Assembly: GCA_016183145.1 (NCBI GenBank)
Contig: JACPFE010000547.1
Span: forward strand, 1 to 20,455
Direction of reading: 5' to 3'
Source: Deltaproteobacteria bacterium
Lineage (GTDB): Bacteria > Desulfobacterota > Binatia > UBA9968
DNA: 20,455 nucleotides
Made by a program: the position numbers and the translations under genes. Below the pieces are notes generated by a model. The model saw nothing but the letters and a program-made list of their open reading frames with translations. It did not search any database and had not been told where the DNA came from. Positions 1 to 6,165 of this stretch are shown here, piece by piece. Numbering within the stretch: the first letter of the stretch is position 1; each line of letters opens with the position of its first letter.

Positions 1-182
1 CGATCCGCATTTGGATCGGTTCTTGCGGTCGGCGGAGCTGGCGCGGATTCCCCTGCCGTTTCCACGCGAGCGCTTGCGGCAGATTATATTGGAGACCGCC
101 GCCGCGAGCGGACACGTCGAAGGATCGGTGCGTTATTGGCTTTCCGCCGGACCCGGCGGCTACGGCCTCGGTCCGGGGGAAT
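1..182 (+). repeat. Inverted duplicate of part of the class IV aminotransferase gene
   Basis: Positions 1-182 read on the plus strand as the reverse complement of 811-992, inside the minus-strand aminotransferase gene. By eye 181 of 182 bases agree. The only difference is at 88 (partner 905), an ATA/ATT change that keeps isoleucine. The copy encodes roughly residues 74-134 of the enzyme in frame and then runs into unrelated sequence, so it cannot make a working protein. Identity ends at 182/183. It is either a real inverted partial duplication or a fold-back chimera at a contig end; because it touches the window edge, I cannot tell which. Confidence 0.9.
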
Positions 183-226
183 TTCCGGGGACAGTTTACT
201 CCATTCGACTAAGGCAGCGAAAAAAT
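183..226. other. Short spacer between the inverted duplicate and the aminotransferase stop codon
   Basis: This 44-bp stretch contains GGGGACAGTTTACT at 187-200. From memory this resembles sequence often seen beside REP-associated tyrosine transposases, but no transposase gene is present. It is downstream of the aminotransferase stop codon. No hairpin with a T-run is visible. Confidence 0.3.
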
Positions 227-1213
227 TCAATCAGGATAGGGCACCGCCACCAGTTGGTCGATCGCCGATCTCGCATCTTCGTTCCACATTTCCAATAGCT
301 TCTTCGTGATTGGTCCGGGTTTGCCGTCGCCGATGGCTTGACCGTCCCATTGCACCACCGGCGCCACCTTGATCGAGCTGCCGATGAGCATCATCTCCGC
401 GGCCTGGTGTCCTTCGCTTACCGGAATATCGGCTATGCGGATTTCCTTGAGTTCGCCTTCTTTCACTAGCCGTTCGGCAAATTGCAGGACTCTTTGGATC
501 GTGATGCCGGATAGTATCGCGTCGAAGGGCGGGTGACGGAACACGCGTTCCTTACTGACGAACGCGACGTTCATGTTGGAACTCTCAGCCACCATGCCGC
601 GCTGGTCGATGAAGACGCCGTTGTCTGCACTGCGGTCTTTGGCTTCGAGGACGACTAACACATTGGGGAGATAATTCGTCGACTTGATGCGGGCAAAGAG
701 CGGCGGCTTGATCGGCACGTGGCTGGTGACGACCTTGAGGCCCTCGGTGTAATAGCTCTCCGGGTAGGCTTCCTGCTTAAAGACGATCACATAAAAGCTG
801 CTGCCGATACATTCCCCCGGACCGAGGCCGTAGCCGCCGGGTCCGGCGGAAAGCCAATAACGCACCGATCCTTCGACGTGTCCGCTCGCGGCGGCGGTCT
901 CCAAAATAATCTGCCGCAAGCGCTCGCGTGGAAACGGCAGGGGAATCCGCGCCAGCTCCGCCGACCGCAAGAACCGATCCAAATGCGGATCGAGTTGATA
1001 AAGCATTCCATGCGTCAGCGTCGCCGTGTCGAACACCGAGTGGCCCCGGTGGACCATGTGATCGTCGAGCGGCAACACCATGAGCGCGGGATCGGTGACG
1101 ATGCCACCGAGGATGCTCGAGTACATGGCGTAAAAATTGCCGCTCTTGGCGTGAATCGACTGGCGCAAACGGCTGAGCGCATCGTCCGAGGAAAGTATTA
1201 ACGTCGTAGCCAT
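227..1213 (-). CDS. Class IV PLP-dependent aminotransferase (BCAT / D-amino acid aminotransferase-like)
   Basis: Predicted cytosolic PLP enzyme of fold type IV that moves an amino group between an amino acid and a 2-oxo acid; the substrate is not evident. The 328-residue length is normal to slightly long for the family. The expected PLP lysine is K177 in IKSTNYLPN, followed by the conserved glutamate E210 in MVAESSNMN and the phosphate-binding SGIT near 236-238. HRGHSVFDT near 55-62 is the usual N-terminal substrate-side motif. The ATG at 1213 follows the upstream stop by 18 bp with a weak GGAG, so it is likely cotranscribed with the ornithine cyclodeaminase-like gene. A segment (811-992) is duplicated in inverted orientation at the window start. 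Branched-chain, D-amino acid and aminodeoxychorismate lyase roles cannot be separated by motif alone. Confidence 0.9.
   Translation of the reverse strand: MATTLILSSDDALSRLRQSIHAKSGNFYAMYSSILGGIVTDPALMVLPLDDHMVHRGHSVFDTATLTHGMLYQLDPHLDRFLRSAELARIPLPFPRERLRQIILETAAASGHVEGSVRYWLSAGPGGYGLGPGECIGSSFYVIVFKQEAYPESYYTEGLKVVTSHVPIKPPLFARIKSTNYLPNVLVVLEAKDRSADNGVFIDQRGMVAESSNMNVAFVSKERVFRHPPFDAILSGITIQRVLQFAERLVKEGELKEIRIADIPVSEGHQAAEMMLIGSSIKVAPVVQWDGQAIGDGKPGPITKKLLEMWNEDARSAIDQLVAVPYPD
811..992 (-). repeat. Source copy of the 182-bp inverted duplicate
   Basis: This intragenic segment of the aminotransferase gene is matched in inverse orientation by 1-182, with one synonymous difference. This copy is the intact one: the reading frame continues through it on both sides and gives a full-length family protein. 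Confidence 0.88.
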
Positions 1214-1231
1214 CGATTACGGCTCCGGTCT

Positions 1232-2314
1232 CTAGTCCCTGATATCCTGCAGAAACCAGCTCGTCGGAATCTCCTGGCCGAGACCGCGCCGCTTCGCTTC
1301 GCGCACAACGTAGCCGGCGGTGGACGCGAATTGCAGCCCTTGAGTGCCGCTGTTGGCGAAGAAGGTCACTTGGTTCCGGTCGGTTCGGCCTTTGAGTTTA
1401 CCGGACATGACATCGGTGAGCAACGGAAAATCCGCGGAGAAAATATCGACCTTAGGGTTGGCGATGCGTCTGATCTCTTCCGCGTTGCCCGCGACCACCG
1501 CCGCCTCACCACCAATGCGGATCTGGCCGACGTCCAGATTCATCGTCGCCTGGCCCATCTTAAACACCAGGTCGGCCTTTCTGACGATCTCCGGATGCCA
1601 TTCGTTCGACTTGACGCTGGTGAGATGCATCCCCGGTTCGATCAGCGCCGGATCATCAACCACCACCTGAATCGAATCAGTGCAGGTCGCCACGATATCG
1701 CAGCCGCTTACGGCATCCTCGGCGTGCTCGACAGGTGTAACTTTGATGCGCAGTTTCTCGCTCATCTCCGCCGCGTAGGCTTCCCGGTTTGTCTTCGTCG
1801 GGCTGTAAACTTTCACTTCGCGAATCTTTCTGACTTCGTTGAAGGCGAGCAGATAGCTGCGCGCCATGCCGCCGGAACCGAATATTCCCACGACACCGGA
1901 ATTCTCCCGTGAGAGATACTTCGCGCCCAGTCCGGCGCAGCCGCCGACGCGCATATGCTGAATGATGCCGTCGTTGATGATCGCCAGCGGTTCGCCGTTG
2001 CGGGTTGAAAAGACCATGACGACGCCGCAAAAAGTCCCCGGTTCGATGCAATATTTTTCCACCGTCTTGCCTTCGGGCCATTCGAGCATGTCCGATTTCA
2101 TGCGAATGGCGAAGGTCTCGAAAGACCGGGAAGCGCCTTCCATGGTGCCCCAGCGGTACATGAGTTTGGGATCGTCGTTGGGTACAAACAGGTCGTAGCG
2201 ACCGCGGTAGACGGCGCGCTCCTTGATCAGATCGCGATATCCGGTTTCGAGGGCTTCGATGCAGCCCTTCATGTCCAGGATCTTCGCTACGGTCTCATTA
2301 TTGATTAGCAGCAC
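1232..2314 (-). CDS. Ornithine cyclodeaminase / mu-crystallin family NAD(P)-dependent enzyme
   Basis: Rossmann-fold protein of the OCD/mu-crystallin family (ornithine cyclodeaminases, ketimine reductases, alanine dehydrogenases), 360 residues, slightly longer than usual. Visible family marks are K73 in RMKSDM, R122 in HMRVGGCAGLGAKYL, the dinucleotide loop GIFGSGGMA at 143-151 and VKVYSPT after the second strand. The segment aligned with the catalytic aspartate of true ornithine cyclodeaminase reads SVKSNEWHPE, apparently with N237 in its place, so ornithine cyclisation is doubtful. An imine reductase or dehydrogenase is more likely. The start is GTG at 2314, six bases after GGGAGG. The gene is first of a pair with the class IV aminotransferase, suggesting that one enzyme makes or uses the other's oxo-acid or amine. 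The actual substrate is unknown. Confidence 0.88.
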   Translation of the reverse strand: MLLINNETVAKILDMKGCIEALETGYRDLIKERAVYRGRYDLFVPNDDPKLMYRWGTMEGASRSFETFAIRMKSDMLEWPEGKTVEKYCIEPGTFCGVVMVFSTRNGEPLAIINDGIIQHMRVGGCAGLGAKYLSRENSGVVGIFGSGGMARSYLLAFNEVRKIREVKVYSPTKTNREAYAAEMSEKLRIKVTPVEHAEDAVSGCDIVATCTDSIQVVVDDPALIEPGMHLTSVKSNEWHPEIVRKADLVFKMGQATMNLDVGQIRIGGEAAVVAGNAEEIRRIANPKVDIFSADFPLLTDVMSGKLKGRTDRNQVTFFANSGTQGLQFASTAGYVVREAKRRGLGQEIPTSWFLQDIRD

Positions 2315-2394
2315 AAGTTGCCTCCCGACCTGACGGTAACGGTGATATCAGTATCTTCTATTTCGCAGAAGCGCGGGGATTGCAAGGAGGCAAA

Positions 2395-2412
2395 CGCCGG
2401 CCAAGGCCGGCG
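2395..2412. repeat. Perfect palindrome, 8-bp arms, AA centre
   Basis: CGCCGGCC, AA, GGCCGGCG. It is one of several compact intergenic palindromes of different sequence in this window. Confidence 0.85.
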
Positions 2413-2448
2413 CTGGAGAGATTGAGTTCTAGTATTGCCTTAGCAGAC

Positions 2449-2468
2449 ACCCGGACTTGAGTCCGGGT
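2449..2468. repeat. Perfect palindrome, 9-bp arms, TG centre
   Basis: The unit is ACCCGGACT, TG, AGTCCGGGT. It is similar in design to 2633-2652 and to the CTT-N-AAG palindromes near 4500. Confidence 0.85.
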
Positions 2469-2498
2469 GGTGTATCGGGTTCCGAAAGGCAACGAGTC

Positions 2499-2588
2499 GT
2501 CATTCCGGCCAACCCCCGCGAAGCGGGGGGCGAGCCGGAATCCAGGACTTCGAAGGACCGCTGGATTCCCGCTTTCGCGGGAAAGACG
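2499..2588. repeat. REP-like inverted doublet (GTCATTCC ... GGAATCCAG / CTGGATTCC ... GACG)
   Basis: The left half (2499-2546) starts GTCATTCCGGC and ends GCCGGAATCCAGG, enclosing a second stem CCCCCGC-GAA-GCGGGGG. The right half (2561-2588) is CTGGATTCCCGC-TTTC-GCGGGAA followed by AGACG. The halves point in opposite directions, as in paired REP/BIME elements. Related units occur at 4548-4575 and 18940-19013. This repeat style is widespread in environmental proteobacterial genomes. Confidence 0.8.
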
Positions 2589-2632
2589 GATGGGGCGCCT
2601 TCGGACAAGCGAAGCCTGCATTCTGAGGAAAG

Positions 2633-2652
2633 CCCCGGACGTAAGTCCGGGG
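2633..2652. repeat. Perfect palindrome, 8-bp arms, GTAA loop
   Basis: CCCCGGAC, GTAA, GTCCGGGG. It lies just past the 3' end of the DUF1178 gene, so it could also end its transcript, but no T-run follows on the minus strand. Confidence 0.8.
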
Positions 2653-2674
2653 AAATTTACATGGACTCGCGGTG

Positions 2675-3118
2675 TTAGCTATCGAGTTCCGGCTTCGGCA
2701 GGGCCATGAACGGAACTCCCTCCTCGGAAAGCTCCTTGGCCTCTTGCGCCGTGGCGGTGCCGTGGATGGGGCGTTCTTCAGCCTGCTTTTTATGAATCTC
2801 ACGAGCTTCTTCGGCAAACCGGCTCCCCACATCTTCGAAGTTCTGCTTGATGTAGTGGTGCACCCGAATGAGCATCTCTTTGAACTCGGCGGGCGACGGC
2901 ACAGAGGGTGGAGCTGGGTCGGGTTTCTTAGCGGGCGCGGCCGGCTGCTCTTTCTTGACATGCACCGCACAGGCATGGGGCACCTTCTCTACCCTGGTGC
3001 TACCGCAGGCCGGACAAGAAATCAGCTTCTTATCGGCCTGCTTCTGGTAGTCCTCGAAACTCGGAAACCAGCCTTCGAAGCTGTGATTCTTTTTGCATAG
3101 AAGGTTGTAGACGACCAT
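2675..3118 (-). CDS. DUF1178 family zinc-ribbon-like protein
   Basis: A 147-residue protein of the DUF1178 family, whose function is unknown. The N-terminus MVVYNLLCKKNHSFEGWF, then CPAC, is diagnostic: C8, H12, C35 and C38 look like a small zinc-binding knuckle. Residues about 62-78 are rich in proline, alanine and lysine and form a linker. The C-terminal half (FKEMLIRVHHYIKQNFEDVGSRFAEEAREIHK in outline) is helical and includes the family's D-V-G-x-x-F-A-E-E-A-R-x-I-H signature. The open frame extends upstream to 3271, but family homology begins at this ATG and the longer form would overlap the divergent gene, so 3118 is chosen. No strong ribosome binding site is visible. Confidence 0.87.
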   Translation of the reverse strand: MVVYNLLCKKNHSFEGWFPSFEDYQKQADKKLISCPACGSTRVEKVPHACAVHVKKEQPAAPAKKPDPAPPSVPSPAEFKEMLIRVHHYIKQNFEDVGSRFAEEAREIHKKQAEERPIHGTATAQEAKELSEEGVPFMALPKPELDS

Positions 3119-3259
3119 GAGACACCAACAAGTAAAATATTCATAAGGTCGTTCGCGGGGGTTGTCAAGGGTCGAACCCGCGCCCGCTCGCGCATCAGGG
3201 GTTATTTGCCCCGGATTTGTCACAATTTTTGCCAGAAAGTTTAAAGGAACGACCGCCCG

Positions 3260-3268
3260 TGCTAGAAT
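3260..3268 (+). promoter_or_regulatory. Extended -10 promoter element for the FemAB/GNAT-like gene
   Basis: TGCTAGAAT matches the extended -10 pattern TGnTAnAAT. A transcript beginning about 7 bases downstream would start next to the ATG at 3277, leaving almost no leader. The -35 region is weak (TTTAAA at 3240-3245, 17 bp upstream). Confidence 0.45.
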
Positions 3269-3276
3269 CACGCGCG

Positions 3277-4437
3277 ATGGCGGATGAAATTGCCCTAAGG
3301 GTTGTGCGCAAAGCCGCCGAGGTCGAGCGCGCCGGGTGGGATGCTCTGGTTGGCGGCGGGACCCCGTTTATGAAATGGGACTGGCTCGACAGCCTCGAAC
3401 AATCCGGCTGCGTCAACGAAAAAACCGGCTGGCTGCCGCATCATCTCGTGGTTGAAAAAGGGAACAATCTCGTAGCGGCCTCGCCGATGTATTTGAAACT
3501 TCACAGCCAGGGCGAGTTCGTTTTCGATTATGAATGGGCGGAGGCGGCGCACCACGCCGGCATTCAATACTATCCAAAGATGCTGGTCGGCGTGCCCTTC
3601 ACTCCCGTGACGGGCCACCGTTTCTTGACCGCGCAGGGCGAAGACCGCCCTCGGTTGATTCGCTTCATGGGACAGGCGCTGGCCAAGATTGCGGCGGACA
3701 ACAAGATCTCCTCCGTGCACGTGAATTTCTGCCTCGACGACGAGCGCCAAGCGCTGGCGGAGGTCGGCTTCTTCACGCGAACCGGAATTCAGTTCCACTG
3801 GCAGAACCGCGGCTTCAAATCCTTCGACGATTACCTCGCCAGCTTCCGCAGCGACCGGCGCAACAAGGTCAAGCGCGAGCGGCGCGAAATCGCGCAGCGC
3901 GGCATCGCGATCCGGGCGGTGGAAAGCGAGGAGCTTACCGAGCGCCATCTGCGCACGATGTTTCGACTATATAAAGGCCACGTCGACCGGCTCTACTATG
4001 GCCGGCAGTATCTCACCCAAGGATTCTTTGATGAAATGCACCGCCGGTTCCGCGCCAATGTCTGTCTGGTGCTTGCGGAGCGGGAGAGCAAGATCATCGC
4101 CGGCACTTTTAACGTGCGCGACCAGACTGCGATGTACGGCCGCTACTGGGGCGCTTTCGAAGAGCATCCATTCCTCCATTTCAACGTCTGCTATTACTCC
4201 GCCATCGAGCATTCGATTCGCATGGGCCTGGAGCGCTTCGAGGCCGGCGCCGGCGGAAGCTTCAAGCAACTTCGGGGACTCGACCCTGAACACACGACCA
4301 GCATGCATTACATCGTCGACGGCAAATTTCGCCGCGCGGTGGAACGCTTCTTAAAACAGGAGCGCGAGATGATCCTGCAAAAGCGCGAGTTGCTGCTCGA
4401 CCGCAGCCAGCTCAAGCCGGAATACCAAGAGCCATAG
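3277..4437 (+). CDS. FemAB-like / GNAT-fold acyltransferase (peptidoglycan-biosynthesis-type, DUF482/PF04339-like)
   Basis: A 386-residue protein of the large FemAB-like acyltransferase family often annotated as a peptidogalycan biosynthesis protein or GNAT N-acetyltransferase. Recognisable parts are HWQNRGFKSFDDYLASFRSDRR followed by the basic NKVKRERREI helix, and later GTFNVRD, LYYGRYWGAF-like and FEAGAGGSFKQLRGLDP segments that form the second acyltransferase lobe. There is no signal peptide, so action is cytosolic. Family members are predicted to add aminoacyl or acyl groups, but the substrate is unproven. The open frame can be extended to a TTG at 3217, or to a GTG at 3259 that follows AAAGGA by 10 bases. 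The ATG at 3277 fits the extended -10 at 3260-3268 and is preferred. The gene diverges from the DUF1178 gene. Confidence 0.87.
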   Translation: MADEIALRVVRKAAEVERAGWDALVGGGTPFMKWDWLDSLEQSGCVNEKTGWLPHHLVVEKGNNLVAASPMYLKLHSQGEFVFDYEWAEAAHHAGIQYYPKMLVGVPFTPVTGHRFLTAQGEDRPRLIRFMGQALAKIAADNKISSVHVNFCLDDERQALAEVGFFTRTGIQFHWQNRGFKSFDDYLASFRSDRRNKVKRERREIAQRGIAIRAVESEELTERHLRTMFRLYKGHVDRLYYGRQYLTQGFFDEMHRRFRANVCLVLAERESKIIAGTFNVRDQTAMYGRYWGAFEEHPFLHFNVCYYSAIEHSIRMGLERFEAGAGGSFKQLRGLDPEHTTSMHYIVDGKFRRAVERFLKQEREMILQKRELLLDRSQLKPEYQEP

Positions 4438-4491
4438 CTCGCCGCGCTCTCACACTTTTGAGCACCTCCTTCGGGCATAGTTGAACGACCC

Positions 4492-4506
4492 TCGGCTTGA
4501 AGCCGA
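4492..4506. repeat. Palindrome TCGGCTT-G-AAGCCGA
   Basis: Seven-base perfect arms around a single G. It shares the central CTT-N-AAG with the palindromes at 4523 and 4646 while the outer bases differ in matched pairs. It is 54 bp after the acyltransferase stop codon, but no T-run follows. Confidence 0.8.
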
Positions 4507-4522
4507 TGGATTTTGAAAGTAA

Positions 4523-4535
4523 CGACTTCAAGTCG
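4523..4535. repeat. Palindrome CGACTT-C-AAGTCG
   Basis: Six-base perfect arms around one C. It is the second of three CTT-N-AAG palindromes within 171 bp. Confidence 0.75.
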
Positions 4536-4547
4536 ACTTGCCCTTCC

Positions 4548-4575
4548 GTCATTCCCGCGAAAGCGGGAATCCAGG
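4548..4575. repeat. REP-like singlet
   Basis: GTC, then ATTCCCGC-GAAA-GCGGGAAT (perfect 8-bp arms at 4551-4558 and 4563-4570), then CCAGG. It has the same ends as the doublets at 2499-2588 and 18940-19013. Confidence 0.85.
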
Positions 4576-4645
4576 TTTGCGCGTTTGCCCCCCCGCCGCC
4601 ACGCTGGATGCCTGAGCGGAGCCGAAGGACTCGGGGTTACTCACA

Positions 4646-4662
4646 CTCAGCTTCAAGCTGAG
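4646..4662. repeat. Palindrome CTCAGCTT-C-AAGCTGAG
   Basis: Eight-base perfect arms around one C. It is the third CTT-N-AAG palindrome in this gap, again with compensated outer bases. Confidence 0.8.
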
Positions 4663-4845
4663 CGCGATAACGGTAAATTTGTTCCCTTTTTTTCCTTTCA
4701 ACTATCGCGATGGGCACCGGTGGGTGCTGTTCTGGGGCCGTGGCGGTTGCGCTCCTCGTCATAGCTTCAATCGAGGATCTAGTGGCAGCTATTTTCGATG
4801 CACCAATGTCCCTGTTAGCCTCAAGAACCCGTCGAGAATCGGACA

Positions 4846-4902
4846 GCGACGGCGACGTTGCAGAGAAAGCCGCGCCGTTTGGCGCAGAGGATCGGGCTGC
4901 CG
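4846..4902 (-). pseudogene. Fragment similar to the HEAT-repeat region of queG
   Basis: These 57 bases match 6866-6922 inside queG in the same orientation with about five mismatches. On the minus strand both encode the start of the queG C-terminal repeat region (AKRRGFLRNVAVAL in the intact gene). Similarity is not visible on either side. The right end falls within the first codons of the thioesterase remnant (GLP), so the join uses a short shared sequence, atcgggctgcc. It is either a small duplicated piece of queG or a relic of a second copy. Confidence 0.6.
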
Positions 4903-5151
4903 TACAGTGAGATCGAGCAACAGGGGTTTCACTTTCCCGTGACCGAAGTCAGTTGCCGCTATTCTCATCCGTCGCGCTACGATGAGGTTGTAACGATCGA
5001 AACTAAGCTCGCCGAACTGGGCTGGGCATCGCTAACGTTCAGTTACCGAATCATGCGGGAAACGGACGATGTGCTTTTGGCGACCGGCTCGACCAAGCCC
5101 GCCTGCATCGACCACGCCGGCCGCGCGGCCAGACTCCCCAAGATTTTGTAG
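4894..5151 (+). pseudogene. N-terminally truncated 4-hydroxybenzoyl-CoA thioesterase-like (YbgC/FadM hotdog) remnant
   Basis: The frame from 4894 gives GLPYSEIEQQG, then FPVTEVSCRYSHPSRYDE and LTFSYRIMRE, which are the middle and C-terminal strands of a hotdog-fold acyl-CoA thioesterase. The first 45 or so residues, including the D-x-D/M-G-H-V-N-N catalytic segment, are missing. In their place lies queG-like sequence whose translation (MQRKPRRLAQRI) does not belong to the family. The remaining 85 residues have no stop codon, so the truncation may be recent. An active enzyme is unlikely without the catalytic segment. A terminator-like hairpin follows at once. Confidence 0.7.
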
Positions 5152-5156
5152 GCTGA

Positions 5157-5188
5157 AAATCGTGCACCGTTTGTCGGTGCGGATTTTT
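5157..5188 (+). terminator. Rho-independent terminator-like hairpin
   Basis: GCACCG (5164-5169), loop TTTGT, CGGTGC (5175-5180), then GGATTTTT. The outer AAAATC/GATTTT bases can pair around a small bulge, so it could work on both strands. It lies 5 bp after the thioesterase-remnant stop codon. Confidence 0.65.
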
Positions 5189-5296
5189 CATTGTTAAGCG
5201 GCGAAAAGGATTATAGGATTGTCCGTAATGAAGAAATCGCGGTCGGAATAGAGTGACCTACTCACGCATTATTCTTGTCGTCAAAGTGGATATGTG

Positions 5297-5566
5297 ATGC
5301 CAGAGATCTCTAGGTTTTTCGGGATTATCATCCGCATGTACGTCGAAGCTGGTGGAGCGCATCACATGCCTCACTTTCACGCGTATTATCAGGACCAAGT
5401 AGGAATCTACGATATCGAGAGAGTCGAGCGTTTGGCCGGTTCGCTTCCGAGGCGCCAAGAGCACCTGGTTCTGGCCTGGGCAGAGCTTCACCAAGAAGAA
5501 TTGCTGTCGAACTGGCAGACGTTGCAACAGGGCCGCCCGCCTATTAAGATTGAACCACTAAAGTAA
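5297..5566 (+). CDS. DUF4160 family protein
   Basis: An 89-residue DUF4160 protein. It has the family's N-terminal MPEISRFFGIIIRMY, then HHMPHFHAYY, then a Y-D-I-E strand and GSLPRR followed by a helical LAWAELHQEELLSNW. The spaced histidines in HHMPHFHA suggest a metal or active site, but no activity is established that I know of. The in-frame GTG directly before (5294) is a possible alternative start. The DUF2442 gene begins 11 bp after this stop, which is the usual arrangement. Such pairs are often predicted as toxin-antitoxin-like modules, though that role is not proven. Confidence 0.88.
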   Translation: MPEISRFFGIIIRMYVEAGGAHHMPHFHAYYQDQVGIYDIERVERLAGSLPRRQEHLVLAWAELHQEELLSNWQTLQQGRPPIKIEPLK

Positions 5567-5577
5567 GAGGTGCGCCT

Positions 5578-5895
5578 ATGGTTCATGAGATTCATCGGGT
5601 CGTCTCGTTCCAGAAAGTAGCTCCATTCACCCTGCGCATACACTTCGACGACGGTACGTCTCAAGTCATCGATTTCCGTCCTGTACTGAAGGGGCAACTG
5701 TATGGCTCATTGCTAGAGTCCGCACTTTTTGATCAGGTTCGAATCGATCCGGAGGTCCACACGCTCGTTTGGCCGAACGGCGCAGACTTTGATCCTGCAA
5801 TTCTCCACAACTGGTCCGAGTCGAGCCCAGCATTGAAGGCTTTAGCAGAGAATTGGGAGTCCGAAAAGCGCGGCCTGACAGGCTCCGTCACATAA
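5578..5895 (+). CDS. DUF2442 family protein
   Basis: A 105-residue protein of the DUF2442 family. The core runs from residue 3 to about 85: HEIHRVVSF, LRIHFDDGTSQVIDFRPVL, then LFDQVRIDPEVHTLVWPNGADFDPAIL, which is the family signature (W-P-N-G-A-D-x-x-P). AAGAGG at 5566-5571 is a good ribosome binding site for the ATG at 5578. The short gap to the DUF4160 gene implies cotranscription and probably a functional partnership. Family function is unknown; some members carry a DNA-binding domain after this core, but this one does not. Confidence 0.87.
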   Translation: MVHEIHRVVSFQKVAPFTLRIHFDDGTSQVIDFRPVLKGQLYGSLLESALFDQVRIDPEVHTLVWPNGADFDPAILHNWSESSPALKALAENWESEKRGLTGSVT

Positions 5896-5928
5896 CCCAC
5901 CGCTATCAAATCTACGGCGAAGACGAGT

Positions 5929-6165
5929 ATGAAAAAAGGAAAACTCACTGTTTCTGCCTGTCCATTCTGCGGTAGCTCTGCGATTCGCAGGGTGAAAGGA
6001 AACTGGACGGGCAACTTTAGGGGCAAAAGTTATACCGTCAGAGCGCTTGAATATTTCGCTTGCCCGAAATGTCAGGAAAAGATATATCCGCCCGAGGCGA
6101 TGCGCCGAATCCAGAAGCGCTCACCCGCTTATTCGAGACCTCGCCCGACCCGGCGGGCCTCGTGA
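5929..6165 (+). CDS. YgiT-type (MqsA N-terminal-like) zinc finger protein
   Basis: A 78-residue protein with two CxxC pairs, CPFCGS near residues 11-14 and CPKCQE near 50-53, the latter followed by the Y-x-x-E-A-M-x-R motif of YgiT-type zinc fingers. The lysine-rich start and arginine-rich end suggest nucleic acid contact. Family members usually follow a small DUF4258 or BrnT/RelE-like toxin gene; here the gene upstream is DUF2442, so the usual partner is missing. It lacks the helix-turn-helix half of full MqsA. The ATG at 5929 is the only start that keeps the zinc finger complete. It is likely an antitoxin-type protein on family grounds. Confidence 0.8.
   Translation: MKKGKLTVSACPFCGSSAIRRVKGNWTGNFRGKSYTVRALEYFACPKCQEKIYPPEAMRRIQKRSPAYSRPRPTRRAS

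Larger units (their letters stand above)
2315..2674. other. Gene-free gap filled with palindromes and a REP-like doublet
   Basis: This 360-bp stretch separates the OCD-like operon from the DUF1178 gene. It holds three compact palindromes (2395-2412, 2449-2468, 2633-2652) and a REP-like doublet (2499-2588). Translations containing WIPAFAGK come from the repeat, not from a gene. The promoter for the operon must lie near 2320-2400, but no convincing -35/-10 pair is visible. I see no other gene. Confidence 0.8.
4438..4845. other. Repeat-rich gap without a supported gene
   Basis: It contains three perfect CTT-N-AAG palindromes and one REP-like singlet, listed separately. Positions 4680-4845 have short open frames, including a hydrophobic one from 4710, but none resembles a family I know and their codon use is not convincing. 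This may be decayed coding sequence that belonged to the truncated thioesterase locus downstream. Confidence 0.6.

Noticed and set aside
11..298. Plus-strand open frame with aminotransferase-like sequence
   Set aside because: It is the inverted copy of 811-992 running into non-homologous sequence; the family match ends at position 182 and essential residues are absent.
719..1201. Long plus-strand open frame opposite the aminotransferase
   Set aside because: It is a frame shadow: the minus-strand protein has all family motifs, the plus-strand translation none. The same holds for long frames opposite OCD, lpxC, ruvB, the MBL gene and acn.
2395..2652. Possible CRISPR array in the repeat-rich gap
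   Set aside because: Repeats differ in sequence, are not evenly spaced and have no uniform spacers; no cas gene is near.
2457..2709. Plus-strand open frames with WIPAFAGK/SFRPTPAKRG-like translations
   Set aside because: These are translations of the REP-like repeat, seen in many genomes as false genes.
3119..3271. N-terminal extension of the DUF1178 frame
   Set aside because: Family homology starts at the ATG at 3118, and the extension would overlap the start of the divergent acyltransferase gene.
4710..4910. Plus-strand open frame with a hydrophobic start
   Set aside because: No family recognised, and its 3' part is queG-like sequence in another frame. It is more likely decayed DNA.
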